Positions 12,769 to 25,736 of a stretch of DNA of 39,753 nucleotides are shown one piece after another. Numbering within the stretch: position 1 is the stretch's first letter; the number at the start of each line of letters is the position of its first letter. Where the stretch lies: the NCBI GenBank assembly GCA_033557835.1, contig JAWQRO010000404.1, forward strand, positions 1 to 39,753, in the 5' to 3' direction. This DNA is from Helochares maculicollis (taxonomy: Eukaryota; Arthropoda; Insecta; Coleoptera; Hydrophilidae). The position numbers and the translations under genes are program-made. The notes under the pieces were generated by a model. The model was not told the DNA's origin, did no database searches, and saw nothing but the letters and a program-made list of their open reading frames with translations.

Positions 12769-15700
12769 ATGTCTGAAGATAGGAAAAAGATTTACCCGAA
12801 AAAAGCTACTGGCACAGTCCCGAAAGTAAAGTACCGAAACAACACATCACAGGTGAATCATGATTGTTCAAATCATAATGTTTCATCAAACAATTTGATA
12901 CAATATGACGACGTAAGTACCTGCCTCAAATTTTATGCATACTGCTAAAAATAGCGTATCTAAATATATGTACCAGATTTCCACTCCGACTACTTAACCT
13001 ATTTTTCTTTTTGCAGCGTACGGATTGTTATCAGTCCAAGTTGAAGTTCTGTGGAAATCCAGAGTTCTTAAAACGAAACTTTTTGCTTCCTCATTCCTTC
13101 ATGATGGATAATGCAATGGAAGACCAGAGATTTGCTCCAAAACAAAATGGAATGCCATACACGAGTAAGGAATTTACTTATAATTAGCATGTGTAATGAC
13201 TTATTATACAATTCACATTGATGTGCATGCTACGTAGAATGTTTTCAATGTCAATGTTAAGGGCTTGGGAACAATTACAATTATTTTTTATATTCAGTTT
13301 TAAAACTAAAATATATATTCATAAGAAAAAGTGATTGAATCGCTGAGTAGGCGATCACAGATTGATATTTAGCAATAAGCATCTAAATCGTACAATGCAG
13401 GTTCCTAAAATTGTTAAATTACACATCATTACGAATGGAGGTTGAATGAGATTTTATGTAATTGTTTTTGAGTATATTACATATATATAATTTTATAGAA
13501 ACCACTACTGTAATAATAAATAAACTATCTGAGGGTGAGATTTCGCCTAATTTTCATATTTCTATGAACAATAAGTTATACTTAGCACTACCTATCTACA
13601 CTTTGTCTTAAATTAAGAGAGTCATTTTATCGCTCATTTAATAACCCCTGAAGTTTTGAAAGTGGCTCAAAAATGAGTTTTGTGATGCAAAGTTGAGTTA
13701 TTTTTTTAGTTGATTCATTAAAGATATTTAATTCAAATGACAAAGTTAATTTTTGGACAATATTAAGATTTTTAGATAAGATTCTGTGTGCTTATTTATG
13801 ACTGTCAATAAATTTTGAATATAGATATTTCTTGCGAAAGTTTTTCTATTTTTTCTTCCAATTTGTTAATTGATGAATTTAAAGAATAAATAAATAGACA
13901 TATGCTTAAGTCGCTTCGGACCTTCATAAAAAAAATAGTTATAGAACAGAAATATTGTATTATTGGGCATTATTCTACTTTTTATTTTCAAGGTTTTCAT
14001 ATGAAATGTATGTTTTATTAATAATGTAATTTCACAAAATGTACTTTCACTTCCAGATTAACTACAAGCAAATTATGAATTAGAATGTGCAACATTATTA
14101 ATTGGCTATTACATAAATCCATACGAAATTCTTAATAAATAAAAAAAAATAATAACTTATCAATTTAACCTTAAAGTATGTGCGTACAAATTGTTAATTT
14201 TTTCAATTGTTCACAACAGAAACTATTTTATTTTTAAAAATGATATAAGTCTTCAATAGCATTATTATTGCTATTAGAGGAAAGTATGCTTTTAATGTAT
14301 GTTATTGAAAATTTAATTATTTTCAAAAGATAATTGTACAGGAAAGTCTTGGTTCTTGGTTTGTTCAGATTTTTAAACTTCATAACATGATTCATGATTT
14401 CATAAAATATCTTAAAGTTGTAAGAAAAAGAAAAATCTCCTTTTGCTATAGAATAAACAGCTAGTAATCCAAATATTCTTTTAATTTAGGTACTTATGGA
14501 TCAAATGGGCTTAATTCCACTCCCAGCACAAGTGAGTCATTATCCCGCCGAAACTCCACCAGTACTGCACCTAAAGCTGATAACGTTACTAAGTATCCAG
14601 ACAAAAAACACATAGAAGATCGCTTGTTGAAAATTCGAGAGTATTTGAATGCAACAACATCACTAATATCAAATTTGAAGAATACTGATGAAGTAAGTTG
14701 TTTATTACATTTATTTAAAAATCATTAAGAGTCTAATATTTATGTATATATAGTCGACTGATGACCAAGAAAAGGAAAGCTTAATGCAAATGTATAAAGA
14801 TTTAAAAGATAGCGAAATAAAATTGGTGACAATGTTGTCTGCTATTGAAATTCACGAAGCTGAAGAGACAAAGGTGAAATATTTGATTCAAATTGTTTTT
14901 TCATTGATTCATTTTATTTGTGAAGCAGTCAATAAATATAAATTGAAAGCAAATTTTTATTGGCAATGTCTAGTCTAATACTTACTAAAATTGTTCTGTG
15001 ATTTATCATTAACTTTCTGTTATTTCACTAACAGCTCTTATTAATTTTCTTGTTAGTTAATGTTTTTTATATATGTTTATAGAATTGAATTAAAAAAAAA
15101 CCAATATATTTTGATTGTCCTATAGGCATTAGAAAATGGGTTAGAATCCTTAGACAAAACAGAATTGGAGCGTAGATACGATGAGGCAAATCGAGAAGTT
15201 CAAATGCTTCAAGAGCAAGAAAACATGCTTCTTAATTTACAACTAACAGCTGAAAATCAATTAAGGGATGCTAGAAGAGCCCACCAAAAACTAGCTGTTA
15301 TAAATAAAGGAAATAATCAAGCTAGGAACTCTCAAGGGGAAGGCAGTAGTGATTGTCAAATGAATGGAATCTCAGAAATGATGGATAATCAGAATTTGTC
15401 AAATAAAAATTCAAATGAATTATTTTTTGAAAGAGTGTTGGATGATCGACTACGAAATGCAACCGAAATAAGATCAAGGCCTGGTCCAAACATCAATGAA
15501 AATGTGCAGTCCCAAATAGATACTCTACAGCAACATATAGGGATGTTACGTGAATCTAACGATAGCCGAAATCACCTCATCCAAATTTTAGATAACCGAG
15601 ATGCTCAACTGCGATCAGAACACCTTGAATTGCAAGGACGCTTGCAGGAGTTGCAAAATAAAAAAAGTCAAGTGGACCAACTAGTATCGCAATTACAATC

Positions 15701-18700
15701 GATGAATGATGAATCGGAAGATGAGGATGTAGGAGCTCAAGTACGAAGAATTGTCAATATGAAAGATCAACTGGCTAAATTAAAAGATATGCTAGATGCT
15801 GTAAAATCCACCGAAACTATGCTTGAAGCACAAAATGTAAACGAATCTGAATTAGATCTGCAGGATGTTGCTCATGCACTTCCTACGAAGAGCGACAATA
15901 TAAGACGATCGACAGTTAGTTCTTTAAGTGAAAGTAATGCTCCAGGACGAGTAGAGAACCCTGGGAATAGAGCGAGTAATTTGAGAAAAACAGCTGAGAA
16001 ACAAGTAAATAAAAGCTCGATTAAAGTGAATGAAAGGGAAAAGATGAAGTTGCAAGAAGAGTTGCAGGCAAAAAAGCGCGAATTAGAGGAATTGATGTAT
16101 AAGCACAAAGCAGTATCTTCAAATTTGAATCAGGACGTGCACGCTGATAATAAGACGGATCATTTCAACATACAGTTTGATTCAGATGTAGAAAGTTGGC
16201 GGCCGGGACCAAACACTTACAATCTGCAATCTAGTGACAGTGACGATTGTCCAGAAGAAGAGGTCAACGATTATTCTGAATTTAATTCCTCTGGAGATAC
16301 AAATAACACAAGCTTACTTCAACCTATGCCAGCTTTGAATTATCCGACTTCCAATTATGTCAAGCATAGAGACATTGAAACGCATTCAGCTCGATCAATT
16401 CCATCTCCTCGAAATATATCGAAGACGCCAGAACGCAGTGCACGAAGCTCTTCGATAGCTGCTTCACTTCAGCATCATTGCGAAAGGGGCATATCTAATT
16501 CTGATCAGGACTTAAGTAAGGCACAGGTGAGAAATGTGGTTGTTTTTCAAAGTCAGTTTAAATAATCCAGAAATACCCAATTTTAGATGCAGAAAAAACT
16601 GGAACTAATCCGAAGTGTTTGCGATTCTATACTAACAAATGGTTCACAAGAACCCAGTTTGCAACAGCTGCGAAATAATCTCACACCTTCACCACTCTAC
16701 TCAGAACCGCGGCAGTTTGGTACACCCAATTCACAAATACGTAACGCACTTAACACAGTTAGTGCAGTTGGGGAGAATGCTTGGATTCCAGTGCAGGGGC
16801 CTCCTTATTCATCTCCACCTGATATGGCAAATTATCAAAATTTTTTAGCTACTAATACATTACAAACCCAAGCTTTCATGTTGAACACTCTTAATCAGTG
16901 CTGCCAGATGATGTGGCTACAACAAAGGGAATTAGCCTCATTAAGGAACACTGTTTCTCTTGTAAGTATATTTACTGTGTGCTCTTTTTGATAAAGTATA
17001 TTTTTCATTTTTATGTTTCTGTTTAATGGGACGCTACAAAAATGTTCAAGCCAAATTCATTTAACGGGAGCCAAACTAATTACATTTTCTGCCTTTTTAA
17101 GCTAGTCAGGAGAAAGATTGTCGAACACTACAATTATATTAATCACGCACGTTCTATAATTAGATGTATACAGTTTCCCACTAATAAACGCACGACAAAT
17201 ACAATTTTTGAGATTTGTTTTGTAACCTGTTGGGCGCACATACTGAATTCATTGTTCATCTCCCAGTGATTTCTTGCAAAAAACGCTCCCATTGAAATAA
17301 AAGTTGATTTAGAATCCACTGTAATGAAACTCATAAAAATCCACAATGCTTTCCATTTTACATGATGTTCTCCATACTAAAAAACAGGAATATGAGATCT
17401 TATCACAAAATTGTTTAATTTTTTATAATAAATGAAACATGGGTTCATCATTATAAGCTACAGAAAAAGCAGTAGTGAACAGGACTAATTGAAAAACACT
17501 ATTTAGACTTAAACATATTTACCAAATTTAGTTCCCACTAAATACTTTTTTTCCCAAATCTGAAGAAACATTGCAATGTACGAAGATTTGCATTAAAACT
17601 GCATAATTTTAAAATTTTAATAGAGCTTATTGTTCTGATTGTATTAAAAACTTGAAAGTTGTTCTAAATGTATTGAATTGTAAGGAGACTATTTTGAAAA
17701 ATAAAATTAAAACAATCTTGTCTATCAGATTGTAAACATTTCGATCAACTTTCGGAAGTTAAGAAAATCAATGTTTGGTCACATACAAATATATTATATT
17801 TGTCTTATGAAAGATCGAGCTTGGAGCAAATTTTTCAGTAATTTTCAATTTATGATTATAAAACTAACGATCCATTTATCCAGTCGAATTACCAAACTAT
17901 CTGTGAGAAAAATGATAGACCAATATTTTCATATTATATTTTATAGTATTAATATAACTATTATTAAGCATAAAAATAGTAAATTTTTTTGCATATGCTT
18001 TTTGAGTGTTGTCCAACAGTGCACTAAATATAAAGGGAGTAAACTGTACCAATAATGTGAAATGATTGTTGACAATGTTGAGGAGTATAATCTTAGTTTG
18101 GAAAATTGAAAATTAAAATTAGCGCTTGTATAATTATTGAAATATTATTTGGATTAGACTATTGAACCTAGTTTTCATCCATTTTACATAAATATCTGAA
18201 ATGTGCCCCAGCTACAAATAATTGTTCTGATATCGAAAAACCAAATTTAGCAAAATTTAAGCTGATGTGTGCTGAGCAGTCTGAAAATCAGATAATTACA
18301 TGTAACTGATTTAAAATAACATACATTTTTAATTTTCAGATGCTAGAAAGATACCCTCTGGACCATCCGACACAATCAACACCGTACACAAACACAACTC
18401 CTTTTAATCCCACAAACAATGTACCCGAACTTCGTTCCCATCCACCACTAAGACCATCAAACAGCAAGTCAAACTACGTATCCTCAGCAACTTCATTACC
18501 TAATTTGAGCCACATGCAAATTGCGCATACTAATGCCGAAACTGCTTGTGCTAACAATATACAGAGTGCCCGTGTTGTTGAATCTAATCTAAATAACAGT
18601 GTGATACACAACCAAAATGAAATTGGTGAGCACGCAAATAATATGCACTCTTTGAACCAGCCGTTGCCTTCTCAAATTTGGAACGGCCAAGCTCTCAATA

Positions 18701-21700
18701 ACCAAGTGGCTCCAGGAAACCGAGCCAATAATTATTGGGACAACTTTCGCAGGTAATTTTTACATTTAATTATTGCCAATATTAGTTATTGTTTTGTTAG
18801 GTTTTTCGTTTGCTTTTTCATTACACATATATCCTGTTTCCCCACTTCCTCCCACTTAAACAATGCACAAACTAGTTCAGGTATGTACATCAGTCAACAT
18901 TCAATTGCATGGTTTGAGTTTTATTTTGATTTGTTTGCAAGGTTTATTCCCTCATACAGTCTTATTTAACAACAAAACTAACTTTTTATAATTGTAATAC
19001 ATATTCCAAACATCTAATTTATCTTATAGCTACTCCAGACAAAATTTGTTATCAACAAAGAGTAATGATGGTATCCAAAATACATCTGATAGAACTCACA
19101 ATACAGTGGAACGTTCAAACAGTTACACTCTTCCATCAGCATCGGTGCCAAAATTAAATATAGAGCATCAGGATTCTGGAAATGCTTCCATAGAAAACAC
19201 TCCTAGGCGAAGGGCTTGCTTTAAAACAATATGTGCTCCTTCCGGAGAAACTATCGATATTGTACACAACATTCCTCCAGATGTGCTAAATGTCAATCAA
19301 ACGCCAAAAGACAATGAAAGCCACGATTTATTTGATATCTCCAGCACGAACCTAGAAAGTTTTTCTGAAGCCGAATCGACAGCTTCGTTCTCTAATAATT
19401 GCAGACATAACTCGAGTCAATCAGCTAACATGAACTTGCAAGAAGAAAATATTCACAAAGAAATGTACAACTACAGGCAGAATAGATATAGAAACTTTTG
19501 GCAAAACAACCCGGAAAATGCTTGCGCTAGACCACAACAATCTGAATGTACGCCCGAGCTGAGAGAAAACATTTTCAGAGGCGTTGCTAATGTGATTGCT
19601 GCAAACGAAGAACGACCTCATTTCTTGCTTCAACTACTTCGAGCTTTGCAGAAAGTTAAGTCGGATCAAATGAGGTGTCATATCTTACAGTCGCTACAGA
19701 CGGTATTTTCGAATCCTGAAGAGAGCTTGGACACACGTCAGGTAGGTGTTACTAACATTTCAAAATTTTCAGCATTAGCTATTTGCTTCAATTTCATAAT
19801 TACACGTTGATTTTAACTAGGAGAATAGAGAAAATGTAATGTCATATTTGATTACGATTTGCAGGAGACACTAATTTGATTTTTTTTGTGCTACAACAGT
19901 TTTCATTTTTGCTGCAGTTGTAAAATCAATATACTTTTAATTTTAGGATCAAGAGTCTGAAGCATTATTTGCAGATTGCAGAGAAATACTATCTCGGTTT
20001 TGCCAGCATCCTCCAAAAAATGGCGAAAACAGTTTGCATGTAAGTATCATACCTGTCAAGCTTAAAAATTAATATAAATTAGTGTTGAAAGAATATACAG
20101 TGCAGCATCTCACATTAAGTTAATTTTCCTAGATTTAACGTTTTTCATTTCTAGATTTAAGAAAGTTAGAGATGTGTTAACACAGTTTTATTGCAAATAT
20201 ATAAAAAAAATCTTTTCAAAATTAGATGTATAACATGCACTTTATTACAAAAACTTGAAAAAATGTTTTTCTGTAAATAAAATTATGCAATCTGTTTTGA
20301 ATCCAGAGTATAATTTTCTGTTAAAGAAATATCAATGATATTAATTTTGATGTCCACTTTTCTCTGTATTCCTTTGGAATGTAGATGGACCATCAATTAT
20401 ATGCAAGTTGAAGTCATTATTTGACAAAAAATCTGTTTCTGAGTTTGTTTTGTGTGTATGAATCTTTTCAAAGACTGTTATTATTAATTTACACATTTAC
20501 TCTTAATCTTGTGATACTATTAATGTCTCCTAATATATCTAAAGTTGATTAGTTATTTTGAGTTTGTTTGTTGATTTACAGTTTCATGGTGAATATTTTT
20601 TGACGGTAGCATTATTGAATTTCGTCTTTTGTCAATAATTATTTGCCACTGTCATTATAAGAGTCTCTTTACTCAGTCTTTTACTTCACTTTACTTTATT
20701 TCACTTTCATTTATAAATCTTTTTGTTTCTTTGGATGGTTAAGCCTAATATTGGACATAGAATCTTCTCGAAAAAAACTTCCTGAATGGTCTAGAACAGG
20801 CCATGTACAGTTAATTCTCTGAATAAGCAGTTTTTAAAAGAAGATGCATTTGGAGACTTGTATCAGTTTGGTTACTTACCAAGCAGCGAGAAATTTTTGC
20901 TACAATAACATCTGGTGCATCTTACCCTTTATTAAATCTATTCCATCAAATTATCGCTCATTTTTGGAATTGTGAAATTTAGCTTTAACCTTTATAATAC
21001 AGCATTCAACATAGAATTATGAAACAAATCACAAAGAAAAATATTTTATGAATAACTCGTAAAGAAATTATGTTTGAAATGTAGAAAAACAGTTTTGACT
21101 ATTTCTATGTGTTTATGGCAATTCCATAGCTAGTAGTAATTCTGTCCAACTTATCAACATACACTATATGAATATTGTAATCTTTAAGTAGCATTAAAAT
21201 ATTGCTAAATTCATCAATAAAATTATTAGGTGCGCAACTAAGTTCTCGCTGATTTTTTTTTGATGAAAATGCAACTTTATTGTAAAAAATGGTTACAAAT
21301 GAATCATTTAAAGTATTGTCCATTGCTAGCTACAACTTTTTCCCATCTTTCTGGCAGAGCACCAATACTGTTACAGTTAAAGTGTTCATCTTTTGAGGCT
21401 ATCCACAAATCAAGCCATTTTTTGATGTCCTCATATGAGCAGAACTGCTGATCAGCCAGACCATGTGCCATCGAACAGAACAAGTAATAATCGGATGGGG
21501 CAATATCTGGAGAATATGGCGGGTGGGGTAGGACTTTCCATTTGAGCGTTTCCAGGTAGGTTTTAACGTCTTTGGCAATGTGAGGGCGAGTGTTGTCATG
21601 CTGTAAAATCACTTTTTCGTGCCTCTTCTCGTATTGTGGCCTTTTTCGCGCAGTGCTCGGCTCAATCGCATCAATTGAAGTCGATACCGTTCCCCAGTGA

Positions 21701-24700
21701 TAGTTTTGTTTGGTTTCAACAGTTCATAATAAATAACACCGACCTGGTCCCACCAAATACACAGCATAACCTTCGCAGCGTGAATATTTGGCCGAGCCGA
21801 AGACTTAGAAGCATAACCGGGCAGTCCCCATGAATTTCTTTTCTTTGGGTTGCTGTAATGAATCCATTTTTCATCACCCATCACGATGCGATGAAGAAAA
21901 CCCTTCTTTTTTTGCCGTGGAGCAGTAGTTCTTAGGCAAAAAAACGTCATTCAACATCCCTTAGCTTCAAATCACAAGGAACCCAAGTTCCTTGCTTTTG
22001 AATCATTCTCAACGCATGCAATCATTTGGAAATGGCTTGGCGGGTAACCCCTAATGCTGAAGCAAGTTCTTCTTGCTGCTGGAGTCATCTATCTAATACT
22101 TTCCCCTAGAGCGGTGTGCATCTTTGTTAAGAAATAGACATCATATCTGTCTGTCTAATAAACAATAAATATATTCTTTTTGCCCCTGTAACAATATATC
22201 TCCTTTTTAATTTTATACACTTTGGGGAAATAAATGGAGGAATTCCATACCCGTCACATTTAACAGTACCACACAAATTTATATTATGTTCCATTAAATC
22301 ATCAAATAGTAAAAAATAGTTGCCTATAATTACCTACTTGTTCATAGTTTCAATTACTCGAATTAACTGCAGAACTGTTATAAAAGTATAAAGAAAATGC
22401 ACTGTTTGGAAGATGTAACTAACTAAACATCAAAATTCATTTAATTTCTCTAGATATATTTAAAATTGGTCTCCAAAAAAGTTTTTATAAACAACCTTTA
22501 CTTGCATTACTTGTCGAGTTTAGCAAGTATTCTTTTGGTTTGTTCATTTTAATTTAATACACAATTAGGAGCCGTTACAAAAACATAACCAACACTCCTC
22601 ATAGAAATGGAGTTTCTATAGGTTAAAAGGCAGCAGCAATTTTGCTTTCATAATGTGTACACGTGCATCTACTTTCTTTATATAAATTGATTTTTATATA
22701 TTTACTAATAAAACGAAGTAGATTTGGAATACCAATTTTCATAATAAGCAAATACAAAATATTGGATATATATTAGATTTAATTTGCTACAGGGGTACAA
22801 ACAGTGAAATATAAAATCAGAATCATGAGTTCCTACAATCCAAAGCATTTATAAAAATATAACTTCATAATGGACATTGTTTATATGTGAATAATTTGTG
22901 TTATAGTTTGATGATATCTGCATCAACAAGAAGCTAATGCTAGTATCACTTAAAAAATAGAATTTGTCTTTTTTTCCATAAATAATCTATATTTTATTAG
23001 GATATGAAAAGAGATATGTATATATGATATCATTCCTGCATAAAATATTAATGTTATGGTAAAAATTGAAAAAACAAATAAATATGTACAATTTTACCTT
23101 TTAAAATTTTAATGGTATGGATAAGTCTCATTCGATGTTAAGCATCATAAAATGTACCAGATAAACCAACAAGTTTAATTAAAAAAATCACTCTTTGTCT
23201 TGTAAATATTTACTGAATTTCTGACCTCTTGCAGATTATTCGATAAACATAATTTAAATAAATCTCTATCGATAAGTTGAGGTACTGTTGACAATCTAAT
23301 GCCACAGGATTACATTTTTTAAATGAAAGGTTTACAGTTATACTAATTTCTACAAAAATTTTATTGTCGTATTTAAGTACCCAAGTTCTGTCAAGTACAA
23401 TAGTCGAATAAAATCGGTGGAGCACATACTTTTATAATACATGTATATTATAATGACGAAGATCATACAACCCAAAAATTTAGTAAATATTGCTTACTTT
23501 AAACACACTAAAAATAATACAATTGCAACACTTTTTTGCTTTGTTACAATTTGCTATCTAAAATAACACAATATAATAATACTTTACAAAAAACAATAAC
23601 AAAGTATTGCTCTAATTTCAATTTTAGATGAGCACATTCTAATATTTTGGGTGAAATAAATCGATTTTGAACTGTGCATATATTAGCATAAGTTGATTGG
23701 TCCGAGGCATTTACAGTTTATGACACGAAACAAGTTCACACATCATGCATAACTCTTAAGATTTTGCTGAAATATCTGCTTATCATTATCATATAAAAAA
23801 TTTAACTAAACTGCCAAGTTTCAAACATGTTCAAATAAAACTATACTGAATTATCCAGGTTGATTTTTGTTGACTTTCATGAGGTTGCTTAAAAATAGAA
23901 TTTTTAGATTGTTCAAAGTTAGTCTTTTATAGAGACACATCTCAAGAAAACCTTTGATTATATTATATACTATAAAGCATTAAAAATATATATGCTAGGC
24001 TATTATATATATACTCCTGTAAAAATAATCACCAACACAATTTTCATTTTACAAATTTATATTTTAAGGGATCTTTTTATAAAAATACTAATATTTTACA
24101 AAATAGGTTTGCTACAAAAGACAAATTTGAAATTTTAATTTTTTTAGGAGTGATATAATTCACAATTTTTCCCCTGAACTTTTAACCAAATCAATGCGAA
24201 ATGTTTTACAAATGCAATCTAACAATCTTATATTCACAACTAATGAGAATCTTATTTCTCTCATGTAAAAATTGTTAAAAGTTAATACAATTTTCAAATA
24301 TAGTAATTATTAAAACTTAAAATATATCATTATGCTGTATGACAAAAGTCAATGTTGCCTCCCTCTGCTCAGTGGATATTTGCATATCCAACTAGTTAGC
24401 TGGGTTTTTATTATCTTTTTAAGGTTTTCAATGGAATTATCTAGAAATATATACTTTTCACGTAAAATATTAAATTGCATTTACAAATTAATAGGTCTTT
24501 ATTGTAATTATTGTTAATAAATGCCATTAAACATAAATCAGTTAAATGGAAGGGTTTAATTAAAAATGGATTTTCTTACAGGACTCCATGAGTAGCACAA
24601 ATTTGGATATAGACTACATGCTCTCAGAAGTATTATTATTTTTGAATGCGAATGCGGAAGAAACATTCCAATTTGACTTTGTGGATGTAATTAGAGATTT

Positions 24701-25554
24701 ATTGATGCAGTCTAGGCTATCAACTATACCTAAAGATGAAGTAATTCAACGATATTTCACTAGTTTATTAGAATGCTCTATTGCAAGTTATAGAGGAAAA
24801 TTGTAAGTAGTACATGCTGTTTTTATTAAAAAAATAGTATCCTCTAATTTAACCTTGCAGAATTAAGGATGTCAAAGTGAACATATTAAAGGCGATAGAA
24901 GACTTGTTGAAAATGGATTTAAGGAAGTTGATTAGGGAAGATCAGGAAGCCGGAGAGTCGACGGATGAAGACGATAATTTAATTGCCAATAACTTAGCCA
25001 GTATGAATTTTGAAATGAATGTGCAAAATTCGATTCTAGAGGACGGAAATCCACCGCAAATTCAAAACGGAGATCTTGCCGAAGCAGACCAGAGTCGATT
25101 GGAATTGGAAGACGAAGACGAAGAAGGGGCCGTTGGAGGGGTGTTGAACATTTTTGTTGAAAGACCTCCAAATCAAGCCCAAGTAGGTCAAATTAATTAC
25201 GCTTTAGACATTTTCGTAATTCCAGTGTTAAATTTAATTTGTCTATTTTTAGATGGTCACAGATGATGCTGATATGACGAAAATAGACTTTCCAATTGAC
25301 ACGGATGTAAGTTATTTATCTTGACTAAGGTTTGTTAGAGTTTGCTATTTTTGTAAAATTTTAGGCTGACGCTGAATTTACTGAGCAGGGCTTGGATCAA
25401 GTCCCAACCAGGTTAACTACGAGACCGAGAACTAGATCGAATACCCCGAATAAAGGTAAATGACACGGTATTGGCAGCGAGCCTTTAAGACTAATTTATT
25501 TTTACACTTGTAGATTGTTGTACATCGAGAACTGAAGGAGCTGAACAATTTTAA
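12769..25554 (+). CDS. PCM1: Pericentriolar material 1 (PCM1) homologue, 14 coding exons
   Basis: PCM1 is the scaffold of centriolar satellites and carries proteins to centrosomes and cilia. Coding exons: 12769-12912, 13017-13164, 14490-14692, 14754-14873, 15126-16526, 16587-16961, 18340-18752, 19030-19741, 19947-20039, 24582-24802, 24861-25182, 25253-25306, 25365-25455, 25514-25554. All introns are GT..AG, the phases close throughout and give about 1,445 residues. The human protein is longer (about 2,000). Family evidence: IEDRLLKIREYL near residue 145; long coiled coils at about 170-400 and 500-550; NQCCQMMWLQQRELASL near 780, a very typical PCM1 block; ENIFRGVANVIAANEERPHF near 1110; and the C-terminal domain in exons 10-11. 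The start ATG follows ACA and opens MSEDRKK; upstream in-frame codons have no ATG. Between blocks the protein is rich in Ser, Asn and Gln, as expected for a disordered scaffold. Confidence 0.93.
13165..14489 (+). other. PCM1 intron 2
   Basis: This is AT-rich intron sequence of 1.3 kb between a GTAAGG donor and a TTTAATTTAG acceptor. I see no nested gene or element in it. Confidence 0.6.
15126..16526 (+). CDS. PCM1: PCM1 exon 5, long coiled-coil exon
   Basis: This single exon of 467 codons holds about a third of the protein. Heptad-rich stretches include ERRYDEANREVQMLQEQE at its start, QSQIDTLQQHIGMLRESN in the middle and EKMKLQEELQAKKRELEE later. Between them are acidic and Ser/Asn-rich linkers such as ESEDEDVGAQ. 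These coiled coils are the self-assembly part of PCM1 in other animals. The minus-strand frame at 15872-16108 is only a shadow of it. Confidence 0.9.
16962..18339 (+). other. PCM1 intron 6
   Basis: This is a 1.4-kb AT-rich intron with overlapping short frames on both strands at 17042-17346 and 17771-18055. None of them has splice or family support. A weak inverted match (AATGGGACGCT near 17026, AACGCTCCCATT near 17290) is too short to call an element. Confidence 0.5.
19030..19741 (+). CDS. PCM1: PCM1 exon 8, conserved helical block
   Basis: The exon completes a Ser codon split with exon 7 (AG + C) and starts SYSRQNLLSTK. After a disordered Ser/Asn/Thr-rich half it contains ELRENIFRGVANVIAANEE and then RPHFLLQLLRALQKVKSD. 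This is the best conserved helical block of the family. Vertebrate PCM1 has a closely similar run with RPHFL followed by Leu-rich helices. The frame continues past the GTAGGT donor to a stop at 19810, so intron retention would truncate the protein. Confidence 0.9.
21226..21253 (+). repeat. Mariner terminal inverted repeat
   Basis: TTAGGTGCGCAACTAAGTTC follows directly after TA (21224-21225), the mariner target duplication. It resembles the cecropia-type mariner ends from memory. No matching inverted copy is visible near 22100-22300. Confidence 0.75.
21226..22110 (-). mobile_element. Truncated, inactivated mariner-family DNA transposon
   Basis: The minus strand encodes most of a Tc1/mariner transposase with the DD34D catalytic set. 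The first Asp is in GDEKWIHY, the second in LQHDNTRPH and the third in SPDIAPSDYYLF, 34 residues after the second. All three are present. From the N-terminal side it begins inside the helix-turn-helix (QEELASALGVTRQAISK, about 22020-22080) and ends in LPERWEKVVAS...GQYF near 21304. There are in-frame TGA stops near 22020 and 21955, and a one-base deletion in an A-run near 21642-21646 breaks the frame. One terminal repeat is intact at 21226. The opposite end with the first part of the transposase is missing, leaving about 0.9 of the usual 1.3 kb. It lies antisense in PCM1 intron 9. Confidence 0.9.
22111..24560. other. Rest of PCM1 intron 9
   Basis: About 2.4 kb of AT-rich sequence without recognisable genes, RNAs or element ends. 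Confidence 0.5.
24582..25182 (+). CDS. PCM1: PCM1 exons 10-11, C-terminal domain
   Basis: Exon 10 (24582-24802) encodes DYMLSEVLLFLNAN and then FDFVDVIRDLLMQS, a helical block typical of the PCM1 C-terminus. Exon 11 (24861-25182) continues with VNILKAIEDLLKMDLRKLI and passes into an acidic tail (ESTDEDDN, ELEDEDEEG). The Leu codon at the junction is split TT + A. The short intron between them is 58 bases. Confidence 0.9.
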
Positions 25555-25635
25555 ATGTTGTTTATTTTTGTTGCAATGTTAATATAAATTATATATATTA
25601 AAGAAAAAAGTATTATTTTGTGATTGACATTTCAA

Positions 25636-25641
25636 AATAAA
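25636..25641 (+). terminator. PCM1 poly(A) signal
   Basis: AATAAA lies about 80 bases after the PCM1 stop codon at 25552-25554. Confidence 0.7.
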
Positions 25642-25663
25642 TAGAGATTACGTAAATTATACT

Positions 25664-25678
25664 TTTATTATCTTTATT
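25664..25678 (-). terminator. Poly(A) signals of the converging minus-strand gene
   Basis: Two AATAAA hexamers on the minus strand (25669-25664 and 25678-25673) follow the stop of the unknown gene at 25737 by about 60 bases. They face the PCM1 poly(A) site, so the two 3' ends nearly touch or overlap. Confidence 0.6.
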
Positions 25679-25736
25679 AGTTACAAAAGTGTTAAGGCTT
25701 AACTATAATGTACATCACTAACTTAAATACTGTTTT

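Larger units (their letters stand above)
20040..24581 (+). other. PCM1 intron 9, 4.5 kb, with a mariner insertion
   Basis: This is the largest PCM1 intron, between GTAAGT (20040) and TTCTTACAG (24581). It contains the dead mariner at 21226-22110; the rest is AT-rich and shows no other gene. The frame at 24332-24517 has no support. Confidence 0.7.

Noticed and set aside
17022..17300. Possible short inverted-repeat element in PCM1 intron 6 (AATGGGACGCT / AACGCTCCCATT)
   Set aside because: The arms match over only 7-8 clean bases, with no clear target duplication.
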